The notes under the pieces are model-generated. The model did not search any database. It saw only the letters and a program-made list of their open reading frames with translations, and was not told where the DNA came from. Positions 11,030 to 24,072 of a stretch of DNA of 64,000 nt are shown here, piece by piece. The DNA lies in assembly GCA_905250115.1 (NCBI GenBank), contig CAJNOI010000045.1:62001-126000 (forward strand), in the 5' to 3' direction. This stretch comes from Adineta steineri. Its lineage: Eukaryota; Rotifera; Eurotatoria; Adinetida; Adinetidae. The translations under genes were made by a program, and so were the position numbers. How positions within the stretch are numbered: position 1 is the first letter of the stretch; each line of letters begins with the position of its first letter.

Positions 11030-11865
11030 TTAATTGTTCAACATGAGATGAAGAGTAAATTTTCTTTTTCTTACTGTATATGTTTTGTTCATAAAAAATT
11101 CTCAATATATTTATGTAATATATCTCACTGATAAATATCGAATAAAGAAAATGAATTTTTAAACAAATAGTTTTTCGATTTCTATCTTATAGATCGTCCA
11201 TTAGGTCTCATATTTCTACTACATGCACTAGATGATATAAGTCAAAGATGCAGCAGTTTATTCAAAAGCGTACAACTATATCTTAATTGTACTTATGTGA
11301 ATATAGTAAGATCCTTCATACTGTGCATCATCTTATATTATATATTTTATGAAAAGAATGCATACAATATTTGCTCGAAAAGATTACTTTTTCTCAAACG
11401 TTCAGTTTCATATATTTCAACGATGGGAATACTCCTTCTTATCATTTGACCTAGGAGACTTTTTTTGTAAACAATTGATTTTCTTAAACTATCAGACATT
11501 TGAAAACAGATTTTATGTCAACTGGAAGACTATACATTGTCAATGTTAAATCAAAATTCTTAGCTCAATATTTCTAATAGTAGTAATTTTTGTTGGTTTT
11601 TTGAACATATAATATTATACACACGCACTACAATTCATAAAAGAATTTTTTGTTTACTAGGTATGATTCAAATATTTACTTTGTAAATGGAAGAGTAGAG
11701 TTCATAAGATCTGGCCACACCTACACTCACACCCACCCATACCCTCATGAACTAGTCAGTCACCACATACCTCTCACATCTTGGTGATTTATGTCAATTT
11801 CGCTACAAACTGAATTGACAGAAATCTTCGTATTTATTTACAAACAATAGTTATTCATATAAATG
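11030..11865. other. Intergenic, with telomere-like tract at 11714-11755
   Basis: 3' flank of copy B with AATAAAG near 11142, then AT-rich sequence without a supported gene. Near 11714-11755 a C-rich tract (CACACCTACACTCACACCCA) resembles degenerate telomeric units. Confidence 0.45.
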
Positions 11866-13654
11866 TTACCACCACACATATAAGTTTTTTTCAATAGATT
11901 TTATAGAAACATGGGTCGACGCATACTCTGAACTTAATCTTCGATTTGTAAATGGATTTGTATTTGTAAAGCACAAAGAAGACAAATGACGAGTTTTGTG
12001 GTTATGGTCGTGCAATAAGAATTGTACTATATCCATATAACCACCAAAAAATAATCGAGATCTAGTAATAGTCAGTCGTTGTAATTGAGAACAAAGATTA
12101 CAAAGTAATTTCATATGTTCCTATGTATAAGATTCTGCAATAGTAACATTTGTAATTCTGTTCTTCTTCGATACTGTTTCGAAAGTTTGACTTTCTTGTA
12201 TCAATCGAGATGTTATTTTATTAAATGAAATTGAATGAAGTATTAATATTCTAATATTTGGTGAATAATATAATAATTCAACTAATTCTCCAATACAAAA
12301 TTTCGGATAATTTATAATTAATTCCGTCAATTGTATCAAAGGAATGATTCGATCAAGTATAGTTGAAAGCGAATGATAAGTTCGATTTGAATACGGAAAA
12401 ATAGTCAATTTCGTAACATTAGGAAAATAAATTAAATTACGAGTCATTTCTATCTCGTTATGAATAGAGATATGATTAACTGAATAAAAATTATTTATAT
12501 GTGTAGCTGGAAATAATTCTTCATGCAACCAATGATATCTAAGAAGTAGACGAGTAATAGACTGAATATCTTAATAAGTTAAAACATTTGTTTCGGATTT
12601 TATAATCTTACTTAATTGATTGTATTGAATAAAAACTATGAGAAACTGTTTCCAATCCTTCATTATACCATTGTTGATTGAACCAAAATAGATATTTTGG
12701 TCGATCAGATAATAATTTGACATGAAAAATACGTAAGTTTAGTAAATAAGGTAATATCATTTGTTCCCATTGATTTATATCGGAATATGATAAAGAATAA
12801 TTTGTAGTAATATGAAAAACTTGAAGATAATTAAAAAGTTTTTCAATTAATAATTTAATTTGATCAAATGTTAGATCTTTCATTGTAAGAGAAAGATGTG
12901 TTAAATTCTTTAATTCAATTGATCGTATTGGTATTTGATGATTACTTAATTTAGATAGAATATGACATGAAACACGACGAACTTGAGAAACATATGATAA
13001 AAAAGCATTGAGTTGATCAATACGACAATCATGATTGATAAGAAATATTTCGATAGGACTGACTTCTTTATCCGTTGCAAATGGTAACGGTTCAGAGATA
13101 ATAGCTTCATTGAATGTTACATTACAATATTTTAATACAGGTAAACGAAATATTTGACGGTATAAATCGTTGCCGTTTGGAAGAGTATCAATCGGTTTAA
13201 TAACTAATGAAGAAAGTGAAGGTAGACATACTAAATCTGTAAGAATGTTGTTAAGAAATTTTGATTCAATATTTCTAAGAATTAATGTTCGAAGTTGAAT
13301 CATGTTATTGTATTGTACTGAAAAAAGATCAGCAATAAAATGATTCGATAATTGAAGCAAAGTAATTCGATTTTGATAAGGAATAATAATATGTTTATAA
13401 TAAAGTTGAAACATCAATCTTGATATTGATGAAAGATTGATTTTAATAGGAAATGCCGACGAATTAATAAGATTATAAAAGCGAATGTTAAGATTTAAAA
13501 AGCTTTTATGAACATCGTAAAAATCCAGATAATCAAAAATTTCATAGATAAGTTCATTAGAAAGATATTCAAAGGAGGTAATAAATGGTATAAATTCACT
13601 AAAATATAAGATTAGATCTTTAAGAAAATAATTTATAATAACTTACCAATTCAT
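11866..13654 (-). CDS. F-box protein with divergent leucine-rich C-terminus, 4 exons, 537 aa
   Basis: Predicted substrate adaptor for SCF-type ubiquitin ligases. Exons: 13647-13654 (only 8 nt, ATG plus part of codon 3), 12612-13598, 12175-12538 and 11866-12120; introns of 48, 73 and 54 nt are GT-AG and keep the frame. The N-terminus carries an F-box-like motif (FEYLSNELIYEIFDYLDFYD, then LNLNIRFYNLI). The rest alternates Leu/Ile strands and loops (LRTLILRNIESKFLNNILTD; LTELIINYP; LQRLTITRSR), an irregular leucine-rich solenoid. Large families of this shape exist in bdelloids. Target unknown. The exon 3/4 junction is the least certain, but it restores one continuous frame. Confidence 0.75.
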
Positions 13655-14676
13655 GATGATTGTGGTACAGTCTTATTTGTAACTTGTAGAAGGAGATGAT
13701 AGTTTTGGAAGCGTAGTAATAGTTCGTTTGTTTAAGAAGAAAACGCAAGTATTTATAGGACAAAAAATGATTATTTTGACTATTCCCGTCTCTCGTAATA
13801 TGACATATTCCAGGAAAATGCTGAAGTGATATCTTTTAGTTCATCACTTGGAAATAACCCATTTTAAAATAAGTGAAAAAAATAGAAGGAGAACGCATTA
13901 AGACAACGAAAACTCCACATGATCATATATGTGAGTAAAAAGAAAAAAATTCCATGTGCTCATATATAAAGGAAGAGACGAAAATACCATGTCGATATAT
14001 ATATATGTGAAGGAAAGAAGAACATATGTTTCAGGAGAAATTAAAATCTTAATTTCACCTATAGAGGAGTTTTAAATTTTACTAACCAGAAACAAATACA
14101 TAGTTATTTTTATTCACGTCTATTTGGGTGTTGGGTGTAGGTGTAACTTTGGGTATGAATGTGGATACTGTACTCACTTAGCTTATACACCCATACCCAC
14201 ACCCTTTCTATGTGTTCATATAGCAAAACATGATGAGAACATTTCAACAAAAAATATGAAACGGGGTAAAAACTAGAGTACACTTTTTGGAATTGCACAT
14301 GTTGCACAAAATGTTAAACATTATTATTTTGTTTCATTTATCAACGTACACGGCAACTAATTTTTCTATTCTGTTTCTCAAAATAGTTGAGAGAGTGTGA
14401 CCGTTGGTATTTATACGTTTCAATGTAATATTTACTATTTATGTCTTCATCCATATTTACACCTTGGAGATGGTTATCAACAGTGATGACGAATTCTTTT
14501 ACATTCATGGTATATGAAGCTCGTCAGATTTCAGTATAACAAATGTATGTTATCTTATCATCTTACTGCAGAAATATGATGTTAGAAATTTTTCATACAA
14601 TAGATGTATAATTCTTTACTCATCATATATTAAAAGATATAATCAGGGTTTCAAATTCAATTTTTGAACCTGTTTT
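13655..14676. other. Intergenic with telomere-like tracts
   Basis: Promoter side of the F-box gene, then AT-rich sequence. 14126-14205 holds GGGTGTTGGGTGTAGGTGTA followed by the complementary-sense CACCCATACCCACACCC, i.e. G-rich and C-rich tracts facing each other. No gene supported. Confidence 0.45.
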
Positions 14677-15606
14677 TCAAGTGAAAAGCTTTATTAAAAA
14701 CATAAAAATTAGATTAAAGCTTAATAGATTTATAGAAAAAGTTGGTAAGTTTAAAGATGCAGAATTAGTATTTAAAATACCTCCCCAATCTGATTCAATT
14801 GCTTTTCTGATCGCAACTCCATTGTTGAGAGAATTGCATTTGTCTAAGTTACATGAAAACTCAATAGAATTTGAATCTTTCGTTATGTGAATAACTGGTG
14901 ATGTTCGAACTACAAAGTAACGAATTTCTATGCGATTTTGACGGTGACTGCAGCTATACACGCCAGTTGGATTTTGAATGTCTTCCCAAGAATATAAACA
15001 CATACCATTGTTGCAATCGTTCAGTGTATCTGAATTGCTATAACATTGTTGCACACTTGATGAATTATTTGCATTATAGAGTAATGCAGAGAAATGGGAG
15101 TACATAGTATCTAGTTGCTTAGTGAACTCGACGTAATGTGAAATGTAATCGTGAAAATAGTTGATGTTACATTCATCACCATTTCTGCAAACATATGTCC
15201 AAGTAATAAGTTTTTCGACATTTTGCCGTTGAAAAGAAAACCGAGTCTCTGCTGCTATACCAACATCAAAATCAAACTCAGTCGTGTTGTCAGCTTCAAA
15301 CATGGCACTACCTTTATTGTCAATATAGTTCATGTAGAGTTTTAGTAAACACCTTGTGGATTGAACCTTGGTTTCACAGCTTGATGGTATAATTAGTGAA
15401 TCATTAAATAGAAAATCAAATCGGCAATCATGGAGACATGTAATCATCTTGTTCGAAGCCTTACTAGGCAATACAATCTTCTGTTGATGGTGATTTTCTT
15501 CTACGGTGAACATACGAAGTAATTCATTTTTTGGATACATAGATGGTATATTCTTGGCCAACGCAAGAGTCATTAGTATCCATATAATTGTCGTTTTATA
15601 TAACAT
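14677..15606 (-). CDS. Secreted or GPI-anchored cysteine-rich protein, 309 aa
   Basis: Family not named; the layout resembles surface proteins expanded in bdelloids. The intronless frame begins with a signal peptide (MLYKTTIIWILMTLALA). The ectodomain has about 15 cysteines, several possible N-glycosylation sites (NNSS, NTT) and, near residue 255, FSCNLDKCNS, reminiscent of the C-terminal CN signature of Ly6-type domains. The last 25 residues are hydrophobic and end at KLFT, after a small-residue stretch (TNSAS), which fits a GPI signal. Probable cell-surface protein. Confidence 0.7.
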   Translation of the reverse strand: MLYKTTIIWILMTLALAKNIPSMYPKNELLRMFTVEENHHQQKIVLPSKASNKMITCLHDCRFDFLFNDSLIIPSSCETKVQSTRCLLKLYMNYIDNKGSAMFEADNTTEFDFDVGIAAETRFSFQRQNVEKLITWTYVCRNGDECNINYFHDYISHYVEFTKQLDTMYSHFSALLYNANNSSSVQQCYSNSDTLNDCNNGMCLYSWEDIQNPTGVYSCSHRQNRIEIRYFVVRTSPVIHITKDSNSIEFSCNLDKCNSLNNGVAIRKAIESDWGGILNTNSASLNLPTFSINLLSFNLIFMFLIKLFT

Positions 15607-17098
15607 ATTAGTTAAAAACTGTTACGCTTAATAAATGACGAGAGACTATATTCCTACAAGAAGATATATACGAACTGCGTTGCTTCTAGATAAATCATAG
15701 GTAAAATTATCTGACTATCTCTCCTTCTTTCTTATCTTTGCTTATGAGTGATGATATATTAGCCTATGGATGCAAGACGCTTTTGGAGATATTATTAAAA
15801 AAATATGATTATTAGGCATATACCGAGTCTCACAATTTAAAATCCAAATCGTCTGAATTTGTGTTTGGTATGAGTGTGTATGCAGAAGTGTGTGAGTTTA
15901 GGTATTATCTTCATTTCTCACTCACACCCATCGTTCTCTTCTCTCCTCGTCCGATATAGACATTTTTTGCTGTCAAGTGATAAAAACGATCATTTTCTTA
16001 TTTTGAACGTCTATCATCTGCTTACGAGAGGTATATGAAAGGTCATTCAGTGCAAAATTTAACTTTAATTTCGAATATATATATATATCAATTGTTATGA
16101 TTAGAATTAACCTTAGCTAAAAATATCGAAGAATAAATAGAAATTAAGACTATATTCTACGTAGTGATCATTTCAAATACATAAACTGAAAATAATTCAA
16201 ATAATTAGGTTTTCGTAACAGTATTACATTTATCTATCTCATAGTACATCAGAATCACCGTGAAAAATTAGTAATAATCCATTCATTTTTACACCAGTAT
16301 TATGTACGTAACTTACTAAAATTCTAAAATAATGTCTTTTCTTAACGTTGTTACGGCGATATTGATCAAGTATTATTTTCCCTAGACTGAAAGGATAGGG
16401 TCTAGAAACGGAAATTAATCTATTTACATGTATTATTTTTGTCGGTAACACGGCACAAACGATCACTTTTTTTTGCGCCAATAACCTTGCAACTATGGTA
16501 TATTTTTGATAACACAGTTTTTATTTTCTATTATCGTTTTATTTGAATAGTATAATATTTAATATATAGTACTTAATTTATTTGTTAAAAAGGGCGCGAG
16601 TTTAAATATTTGAAATATTTCTGAATTATATATAGATCATTATTTTACTGAATAAATTAAAATAATGCGACAACGCCAATTTTACTTTTAATATGGAGGA
16701 AGATGAAAATAATATTAATAACAAAAAACGGAACGTTCGTGTACTCAGAATATCATAAAGCTTTGAGAAAAATGTTCGACTATTTTTATACAGCATGTCG
16801 TTCGTCATCATCGAGAAATATTTTTAATGCATGTATAAAAAGAACGACGATGTGTTCAAACATCTTGTACCACAAATCAGAAAAATAAAGCCCAGCATTA
16901 GAAGCTTCAACAATTATGCATTATAATTTAATCATTTTAAGTAAACTTGTCAGTTTAGTTGTCTTGTTATAGTGCATATAGATAAAAGAGTTTAACTTCA
17001 ATTTTGATTGATATAACGATAGAGATCTACACTGTGAATTTTTTTCCAATTCTACTTTTCATAAAATTGAATTTAGTAAAGCTAAAGCATTTTTAAAT
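15607..17098. other. Gene-poor AT-rich region, left part
   Basis: No supported gene. Short open frames at 16239-16481 and 16626-16888 lack coding character. A TGTGTTTGG/GAGTGTG patch with facing CTCACACCC lies near 15860-15935. Confidence 0.45.
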
Positions 17099-17267
17099 TT
17101 TATTATTCATTCATTAAATATCAAACTTTATTACTCATTGATTAAATATCAAATTTTATTACTCAATCATTAAGTATCAGACTTTATTACTCAATCATCA
17201 AGTATCAAACTTTATTATTCATTTATCAAATATCAAATTTTTATTACACACTCATCAAATATCAAAC
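17099..17267. repeat. 28-base tandem repeat, 6 units
   Basis: Six consecutive units at 17099, 17127, 17155, 17183, 17211 and 17239 (the last 29 nt), each close to TTTATTACTCAATCATTAAA plus TATCAAAC. Units differ at a few positions, so the array is moderately old. Confidence 0.85.
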
Positions 17268-19790
17268 TTTTAGAAAATCCTTGATTTTATGAAAAGTAGT
17301 AGTTCAATTTGATTTCTTACTGAAAATCGAAACTAATACTGATCAACTCTCATTTACATCTATATACAGCCATATTCGCATGCAGATCGCGACAGTCTAG
17401 GGCCAAGTGAATCGAGTTTCGATGAATGTTACTTGTTGCCAAAAGAAAGGCTATATTTGATAGTCTGCAAGGTATTAGGATGTACAGTTAGCTCCAAAAG
17501 CAATAAACAATATTACAAATGATGTTGAATAACAAAATACATTTTTGTACACGTCCGAGTCTGTTCTAAAACGTGATATAAATACTTAATGTCTGAAGTA
17601 TCGCGTTATGTGAACAAGCCGCTATATAATATAAAGAAATATATTGAAATGAAAAATTTAAATGATTATTGATGATTATATTTTATTTTTTGTACTTTTA
17701 GAAAAGTCAGTAAGCTCTGTCGAAATAATTCAAGAAATTATATTTATTCCCTATATATCTAAGTAGTGGTAGGGTTACAAATTATCTTCTGAAACATAGA
17801 TATAATGTAAGAACAGCATTTTAATAACTGAATTGGTAGAAAAATAGTACATTAAATATTAAATGAAAATGAATATAGTATTTCGTTATGTGCAATATAC
17901 TGCTATTAGTACTCAAAAACAGTTTTAACAAATGTAGAATAGTGACGTATTTAAGGCCTGGCACTACCATGCCACCGAGGAAAAGTTCTTACTAGGTATC
18001 TTTTTTTTTTGTTATATTGTCGATGAAGTTACATAAGGGTACATCTCTGATAGTGAGTGACATCTGAAGAATAGTATAAACAACTTAACAGGTCAATAGT
18101 ATCTATTATTATTGGATAATGAAAGCATTAGTTTTTAATTCTTTTCACACAATAGGAAAGAAACGAAAAACTGTTTCAGAAATAGTGTTGACAAATCGAA
18201 ATTCATAGTTTAAAGATGGATCAATCTTGAAAAGAATCAAAATGTGGTACTATTCGATCGTTTTTTAATTCATACAATGTAACGAACCGGAACTCGACTT
18301 CTGTCATTCCGCATAATACAACAGATTCTCTTTCAAATAAAACAGTGAATATAAGCTGAACATCTGCTAATGATGAGCAACACGAACAGATTTCTACATA
18401 TTCAGAGAGAGACTATTCCTTTCACTTGATCTGAATTATCTTCTATTTGAATTTTGGTCTTATCATTTCTTTTAATAAAAGTGCTTCACATCAAATTAAT
18501 CTTTTTCTAAAAAACTGAAAGACTAGGAACTGATTTTGAATTATCAAGTGATATGATAAGTCTTAAAAATTTCGTAAAGCATTGCTATACCACCGATCAA
18601 ATCCTGGATAAGCCACTAAATGTAGAACTTATAATAAATTTATACTACATTATATCTAGATTGAAGTATTCTTCATATAAATATATTCTTTTTATGTGAA
18701 TGATAATAAAATATTCATTAGATACAATAATGATAATATGTATTAGTTTTACTTATCGTCATCTAATCAGTTGTTTAATTGTAATCAATGAATCTTATAA
18801 ATAATCGGACGGACTCTATATGACAAAAAAAGTAATGATAACTTGCACTTTGTAATGATTGATGACCGTTACCCCTCACTACCTTTCTCTTTCCTCTTCT
18901 CGTGACTTATTCATTAATGTTGATCGAAACGATGTCTCTTTTTCTTTCTTTTTTTCTCTTTAGTAACTACTATATATATATAAATGTGTGTTCGTAGTGA
19001 TATCAATACAAATACAATTATGAAATAATTCGATAACAACCATGGTCGTAAGTAATCATTAACTCACGTCTCCAATTCATCATACTTTTGTTGTTGAAAA
19101 GATCGAAGATTTACACTAGATCTATCTTATAGTCGACAGATAAATTTTCATCATCTTCGAGGATCATATTTTGACTATTTATAGTACTGTCGCTATAGAA
19201 TTACAACCATAGAAAATGATTATCTGAAAATGATCTTTTATTTGTTGTAATATAGTAAGAATCAATCCCTCCTTTTCGACTCTATTAATATTCATAAATG
19301 AAAATGTCCGAAAACGACCTTGACCTAACGATAAAATCTATGACGCACATAACGCCCTTCTAAGGCATTTTTTATATCATTTTTAAAAATACCTTTTTCT
19401 CACCTTAAAAATTATGACCGTAGGACACTAGTTAAATGGTCCTTGAAAGATCTTTTACGTACTTTAAAAAGACGTTCTTTTTCTTACTATACAAATTATA
19501 ATAATAATGCATCACTTGAAAAAAGTCTTTCTTTAACTTTAAAAGTCAACACCGTATATCATCACTCGAGGAAGATCTTTTGATTGATTCATCTTAGAAT
19601 AGTTTTATCTTTAAAATTCGATTGTGAACGTTTACGACTATTTTATTAATGATGCTATGTTCTTATAGATATCTTAAAATATGTTTTTACATTTTGATAT
19701 TATTCAGTAACAAGTAAGTTCTCTCTTTTATTTAATCGATATAATATTATTTCATTCATAAAACATACTTTTAGTATTATACTTATCAAA
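17268..19790. other. Gene-poor AT-rich region, right part
   Basis: No supported gene in about 2.5 kb. The last 100 bases should hold the promoter and 5' UTR of the SPX-EXS gene. Around 19370-19610 weakly similar segments with TCTTT and ACTTTAAAA recur, too degenerate to call. Confidence 0.45.
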
Positions 19791-22369
19791 ATGAAATTTG
19801 GTGTACATTTATTAGCTAATCTTACGCCTGAATGGAATTCTCAATATATTCAGTATCAATATATGAAAGAATTACTCAACAAAGCAATTGCTGAAGCACC
19901 GATATTAGTCAATAATGATGATGATGATGACAAATCAGCTTATGAAGAATATTTTCTTCGTGTTGATGAGGAATTTTTCGAAGTAAGAATCATAGAAATA
20001 TATCACTTATTTTTCGATCGATTTATTCATTTTTGTTTAGTATTGTGGAAAGCAAGTAACAAAGATTAATACTTTTTTTGCTGAAAAACTAGCCGAGTAA
20101 GTATATCTTTACATGAGAAAAAAATTACTAAATATATTATATATATACTTTTAGAGCATTACGACGATTTACAACTCTTAAAGATGAGATTCAATACAGA
20201 AAATTAATATATGGAGACGTTTCTCCATGTCGTAACCCTCCTATTGCTATTATTCAAAAAGCAAATAAAATTGGTCAATGTCATGATGATAGAATTCTTA
20301 TGATGCATCGAAACCAAAGGTCTAGTTTGAAAACACCATTCAGTCGTATTCTACCCGATCGATTCGTGAAAAATGCTGAAAAACAAGGAAAACAACGTAT
20401 AATTCATAAGGACACAAAAACTCTTAAACTGGCATTTAGCGAATATTATTTAATGTTAATTCTTTTACAAAAATATCAATTATTAAATTTTACTGGATTT
20501 ATTAAAATATTAAAAAAACATGATAAACTATTTCATACGACACGTGGCGATGAATGGCGGTATGTGTTTCAGCGTGAGATAAATATGTATATAGTAAACT
20601 TTTATATAGGAAATTACATATTGATAAAGCAACGTTTTATACGTCAACAACAGTAACAGAACTTATCCGTGATGTTGAAAGAATCTATATAGATGAACTT
20701 GAATCAGGTGATCGAGCACAAGCAATGAAACGTCTTCGTGTTCCACCACTTGAAGAAACACAATCGACAGTGGTAACATTTCGTCTTGGTATCTTTATTG
20801 GTAAGTTATATCCATGTATCTATAAATGAAACTATCTTTCATCAAATTCAATTTATAGGAGTAATTGCTGTTCTACTACCGATGGTAATTATCCTTATTA
20901 TCGTTCTCAATAAGAGTCAATCAGGAAAACCGTTAGCATGGCGTGAGGCTCTTCATCTTTATCGTTCATCATTTCTAATAATTCTTCAAATTATACTTGC
21001 CGGTATAAATGTTTATGGTTGGTCATCAGCAGGTGTCAATCATATTCTCATATTCGAACTCGATCCACGTAATCATTTAACCTATCAACAATTGCTTGAA
21101 ACTGGAGCATTTCTTTGTGTTTTATGGTGTATTAGTTTTATTGCATTTATTCTTACATCTTATCTAGATTTCTATCCATTCATACAACCACTTATTTTTT
21201 TTATACTTATGATTATCCTTCTTATTAATCCAGCGCCAATACTCTATCGTCCAGCTCGTTATTGGCTTTTAAGAACATTGGGATTAGTCTTTACAGGAGC
21301 TTTTCATCGTATTCATTTTGCAGATAATTGGCTTTGCAATCAACTTACATCGATCGAATTAGCTTTTTATGATCTCGAATATTTCTTTTGTTTTTATTTT
21401 TCAAATCACGAATGGTGGTCAACAAATCTAGACTCGTTACCATCACCTGAGCACGTATTTTGTACAGGTTGGACAAGGTTTCTTCTACAAGCACTTCTTC
21501 TTGCACTACCATCTATGCTTCGTTTTATTCAATGTATACGACGATATTATGATACAAAACTTAAATATCCACATCTTGTCAATGCTGGAAAATATGCCTC
21601 AAGTATCTCTGTAGCAATTACAAATTCACTTCGACGTGGAAGCATTGCACTCAGCAACGATTATTCAAACAATCTAATAAGTAATCCATTTGTTTATACA
21701 TGGATTATTGCTGCATTCATCAGTTCAACCTATAAGATTATATGGGATATTAAAATGGATTGGGGTTTATTTGATAAGAATGCTGGTGAAAATAGATTCT
21801 TACGTGATCATATTATCTATTCGTCGAAGAATTATTATTATTATGCTATTATTCAAGAAATTGTCTTTCGTTATAGTTGGACAATGAATATCTTTATTCA
21901 ATTTCATTCAGGAGCAGCTGAATATGCTGATGTCACTGGTTTTTGTTTTGGTTTAATTGAATTAATTCGTCGTTTTTCTTGGAATTTTTTTCGTCTAGAA
22001 AATGAACATTTAAATAATTGTGGTAGATATCGTGCAATTCGTGATATTTCTATTAAACCCATTGCAACTGGTGTTGATTTTACATTAATCAGTTCTAAGT
22101 TAAGCAAAACACCGAGTATTCGAAATCGACTTACATCAGTACGATGTCAAACAATTATTGAAGAAAACAATCTAACAACTAAAAATAAGGCAAAAATGGA
22201 TGATCTGAAAAATAACATAGAAGATTTTTTCAATAATCAAATGTCAACATATCATTATAAGACAGTATCAGAAGTGAACACAATTAATACAACATTGGAA
22301 AATATTTCATCTAGAAGATATCGTTCACTCACTTCATTGAATAACTGTTTGAATTCATCACGCACTTAA
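19791..22369 (+). CDS. XPR1: XPR1-like SPX-EXS phosphate exporter, 5 exons, 784 aa
   Basis: Family members export inorganic phosphate across the plasma membrane, gated by inositol pyrophosphates bound to SPX. Exons: 19791-19982, 20041-20096, 20155-20559, 20610-20800 and 20859-22369; all GT-AG and frame-consistent. SPX covers about residues 1-230, starting [20 protein letters not shown], with the lysine-rich phosphate-sensing helix [17 protein letters not shown] and a later MKRLRVPPL linker. Many membrane segments follow, then the EXS domain ([20 protein letters not shown], and a C-terminal [19 protein letters not shown]). The Ser/Asn-rich tail is less conserved, and the protein is somewhat longer than animal relatives. 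Most of the transmembrane part lies in one 1.5 kb exon. Confidence 0.93.
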
Positions 22370-23541
22370 ACAAACAAGAAAATTGAGCGATAATTGTCTC
22401 AATATCTCAGTTACAGTTTCGTACACGTAAAACGTGATTGTACCATTTATACATATTTTTTTTCTCGTATTTATAAAAAAAAAGCTTTATTCTTTCTTAT
22501 TGAATTGAATTCAAGGAATATATTTTATAAAATAAATAATCAAGTACTTATTTATGACTTTTTATAATTTAAAAATATCAAATTCATTTTTTCAACAATT
22601 CCATGATGAATGATTGAACTGAGTGTTATGCATATATATATACGATGAATAACTATTTTACTCAATTCTTAGTCCAAGAAGTTCACTGTATTTTAAATCG
22701 TTTATTCGCATCTACGGCCACCTTTATACAGAAATAATTAGGTTATTAATTAATCACTCAATTTAATAGATAACGAAAGAAAAACTTTATTTAAAAAAGT
22801 TTTAAAATCTTATCTTTTTCTATTATATAAAAAAATAGAATAAGTTAAAGAATATATATGAACTGAGATGATGAGAACCAAAAGATAGTTTTATAGAAAT
22901 TTATAAACAATGAATAAAGTCAATTGAATTTTTCTTCTTATTAAATTGATTAAATTCATTTCTAGAAAAAAATAAAAAAATGAAATTTTAAAAGTAATCA
23001 TTTCTTAATATCATTCAATATCAAAAAATTGATGAAATGATAAAAGAGACAGATATACAATCGATAATTGAATATATTAACACAAAATTATAACCAAAGG
23101 TTCATAATGTTAGATTTAGTAACAATCTAATCTACTCTAATTCATATGAAATTCTTCTATAAATGATGAATTTTTATTCAAATGAACTTTAAGTTTAATG
23201 TTAAAAAAACATTTGTATGAAAATTCATCCAATCGGTGTTTGTATACGTCATATTATATTAATTCTTCACATATCTACGATATTGATCACACTCGCAGTA
23301 CTTTTATTTTTCGAATTCATCGATGTTTCTTTTGAACTTGAAAATGGAGGGTTGTCACTTCGTCTATATATATGTGATGACTATATAATCGATATCTACC
23401 TCGATCCTATTATTCAAGTGATAACATATCGTTCATTTCGTACACGTTTCTTATCTAAATATTTTAATTTTCTTTTGTTCAGTCTATGTCAAAGAAAAAA
23501 ATAGATTTGATTACGACCGACTATTTCATCACATCATGTGA
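22370..23541. other. Intergenic: XPR1 3' flank and promoter side of cysteine-rich copy C
   Basis: AT-rich to about 22850, then the start of duplicated unit C. A short open frame at 23217-23504 has a partly conserved counterpart in unit A (8465-8716) but not a matching one in B, so it is not called as a gene. Confidence 0.45.
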
Positions 23542-23549
23542 TATAAATA
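23542..23549 (+). promoter_or_regulatory. TATA box of cysteine-rich gene C
   Basis: TATAAATA 101 bases upstream of the ATG in the same ATCATGTGATATAAATACAC context as the other two copies. Confidence 0.65.
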
Positions 23550-23642
23550 CACAAGAAAATAGATGTGTATTTATATTTACTTTTATCAGACAAAATAAAT
23601 TCTCTATTAAGACATACTTTATTATCAATTGTATATTTAAAA

Positions 23643-24049
23643 ATGCAATCAAATGGTATTAAATTCATGGCTTTGATTATGATTGGTCTTGTATTATGTA
23701 TGATGAGCATGTCTGTTACAGGCAGATCGCCTATCCCGCCTGAATACACTAATCAGATCCAGCCTACCCAGCCAAACCCGCGTATTCAAATCCAGCCTAC
23801 CCAGCCTTCCCCAACTGTCTCGTATGTATTAATCATGGATAACTATACATAGATTAAAACCATTTCTTTATTTTGTAGACGTCCTCGTGATTGGACATGT
23901 GACTGTGGTCCACAAGTTCTTGACACTCAAGCGTGTTGTGGTGGTATTGGTACATTTAACAGTTTCCAACGGTGCCAAAATGTAGATAATAAACAAAGTT
24001 TTGTTAATTGCTGTGGTGGTCGACACTCTCACGGACGATGTAATTAATT
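23643..24049 (+). pseudogene. Secreted eight-cysteine protein, copy C, frameshifted
   Basis: Third paralogue: exon 1 23643-23821 and exon 2 from 23879, with the same donor, acceptor and phase. The signal peptide matches copy A. The linker is longer and repetitive, with IQPTQP twice. The cysteine domain begins WTCDCG and reads normally through FQRCQNVDNKQS. A run of six T at 23999-24004 then shifts the frame, so the conserved CC and last C (found in another frame as NCCGGRHSHGRCN) are lost and translation continues to about 24072. The break may be real or a homopolymer error; otherwise the copy looks maintained. Confidence 0.65.
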
Positions 24050-24072
24050 GTTTAACATTAGATGAAGAGTAA

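Noticed and set aside
17099-17267. CRISPR-like array
   Set aside because: Units are contiguous 28-mers without spacers, in a eukaryotic genome.
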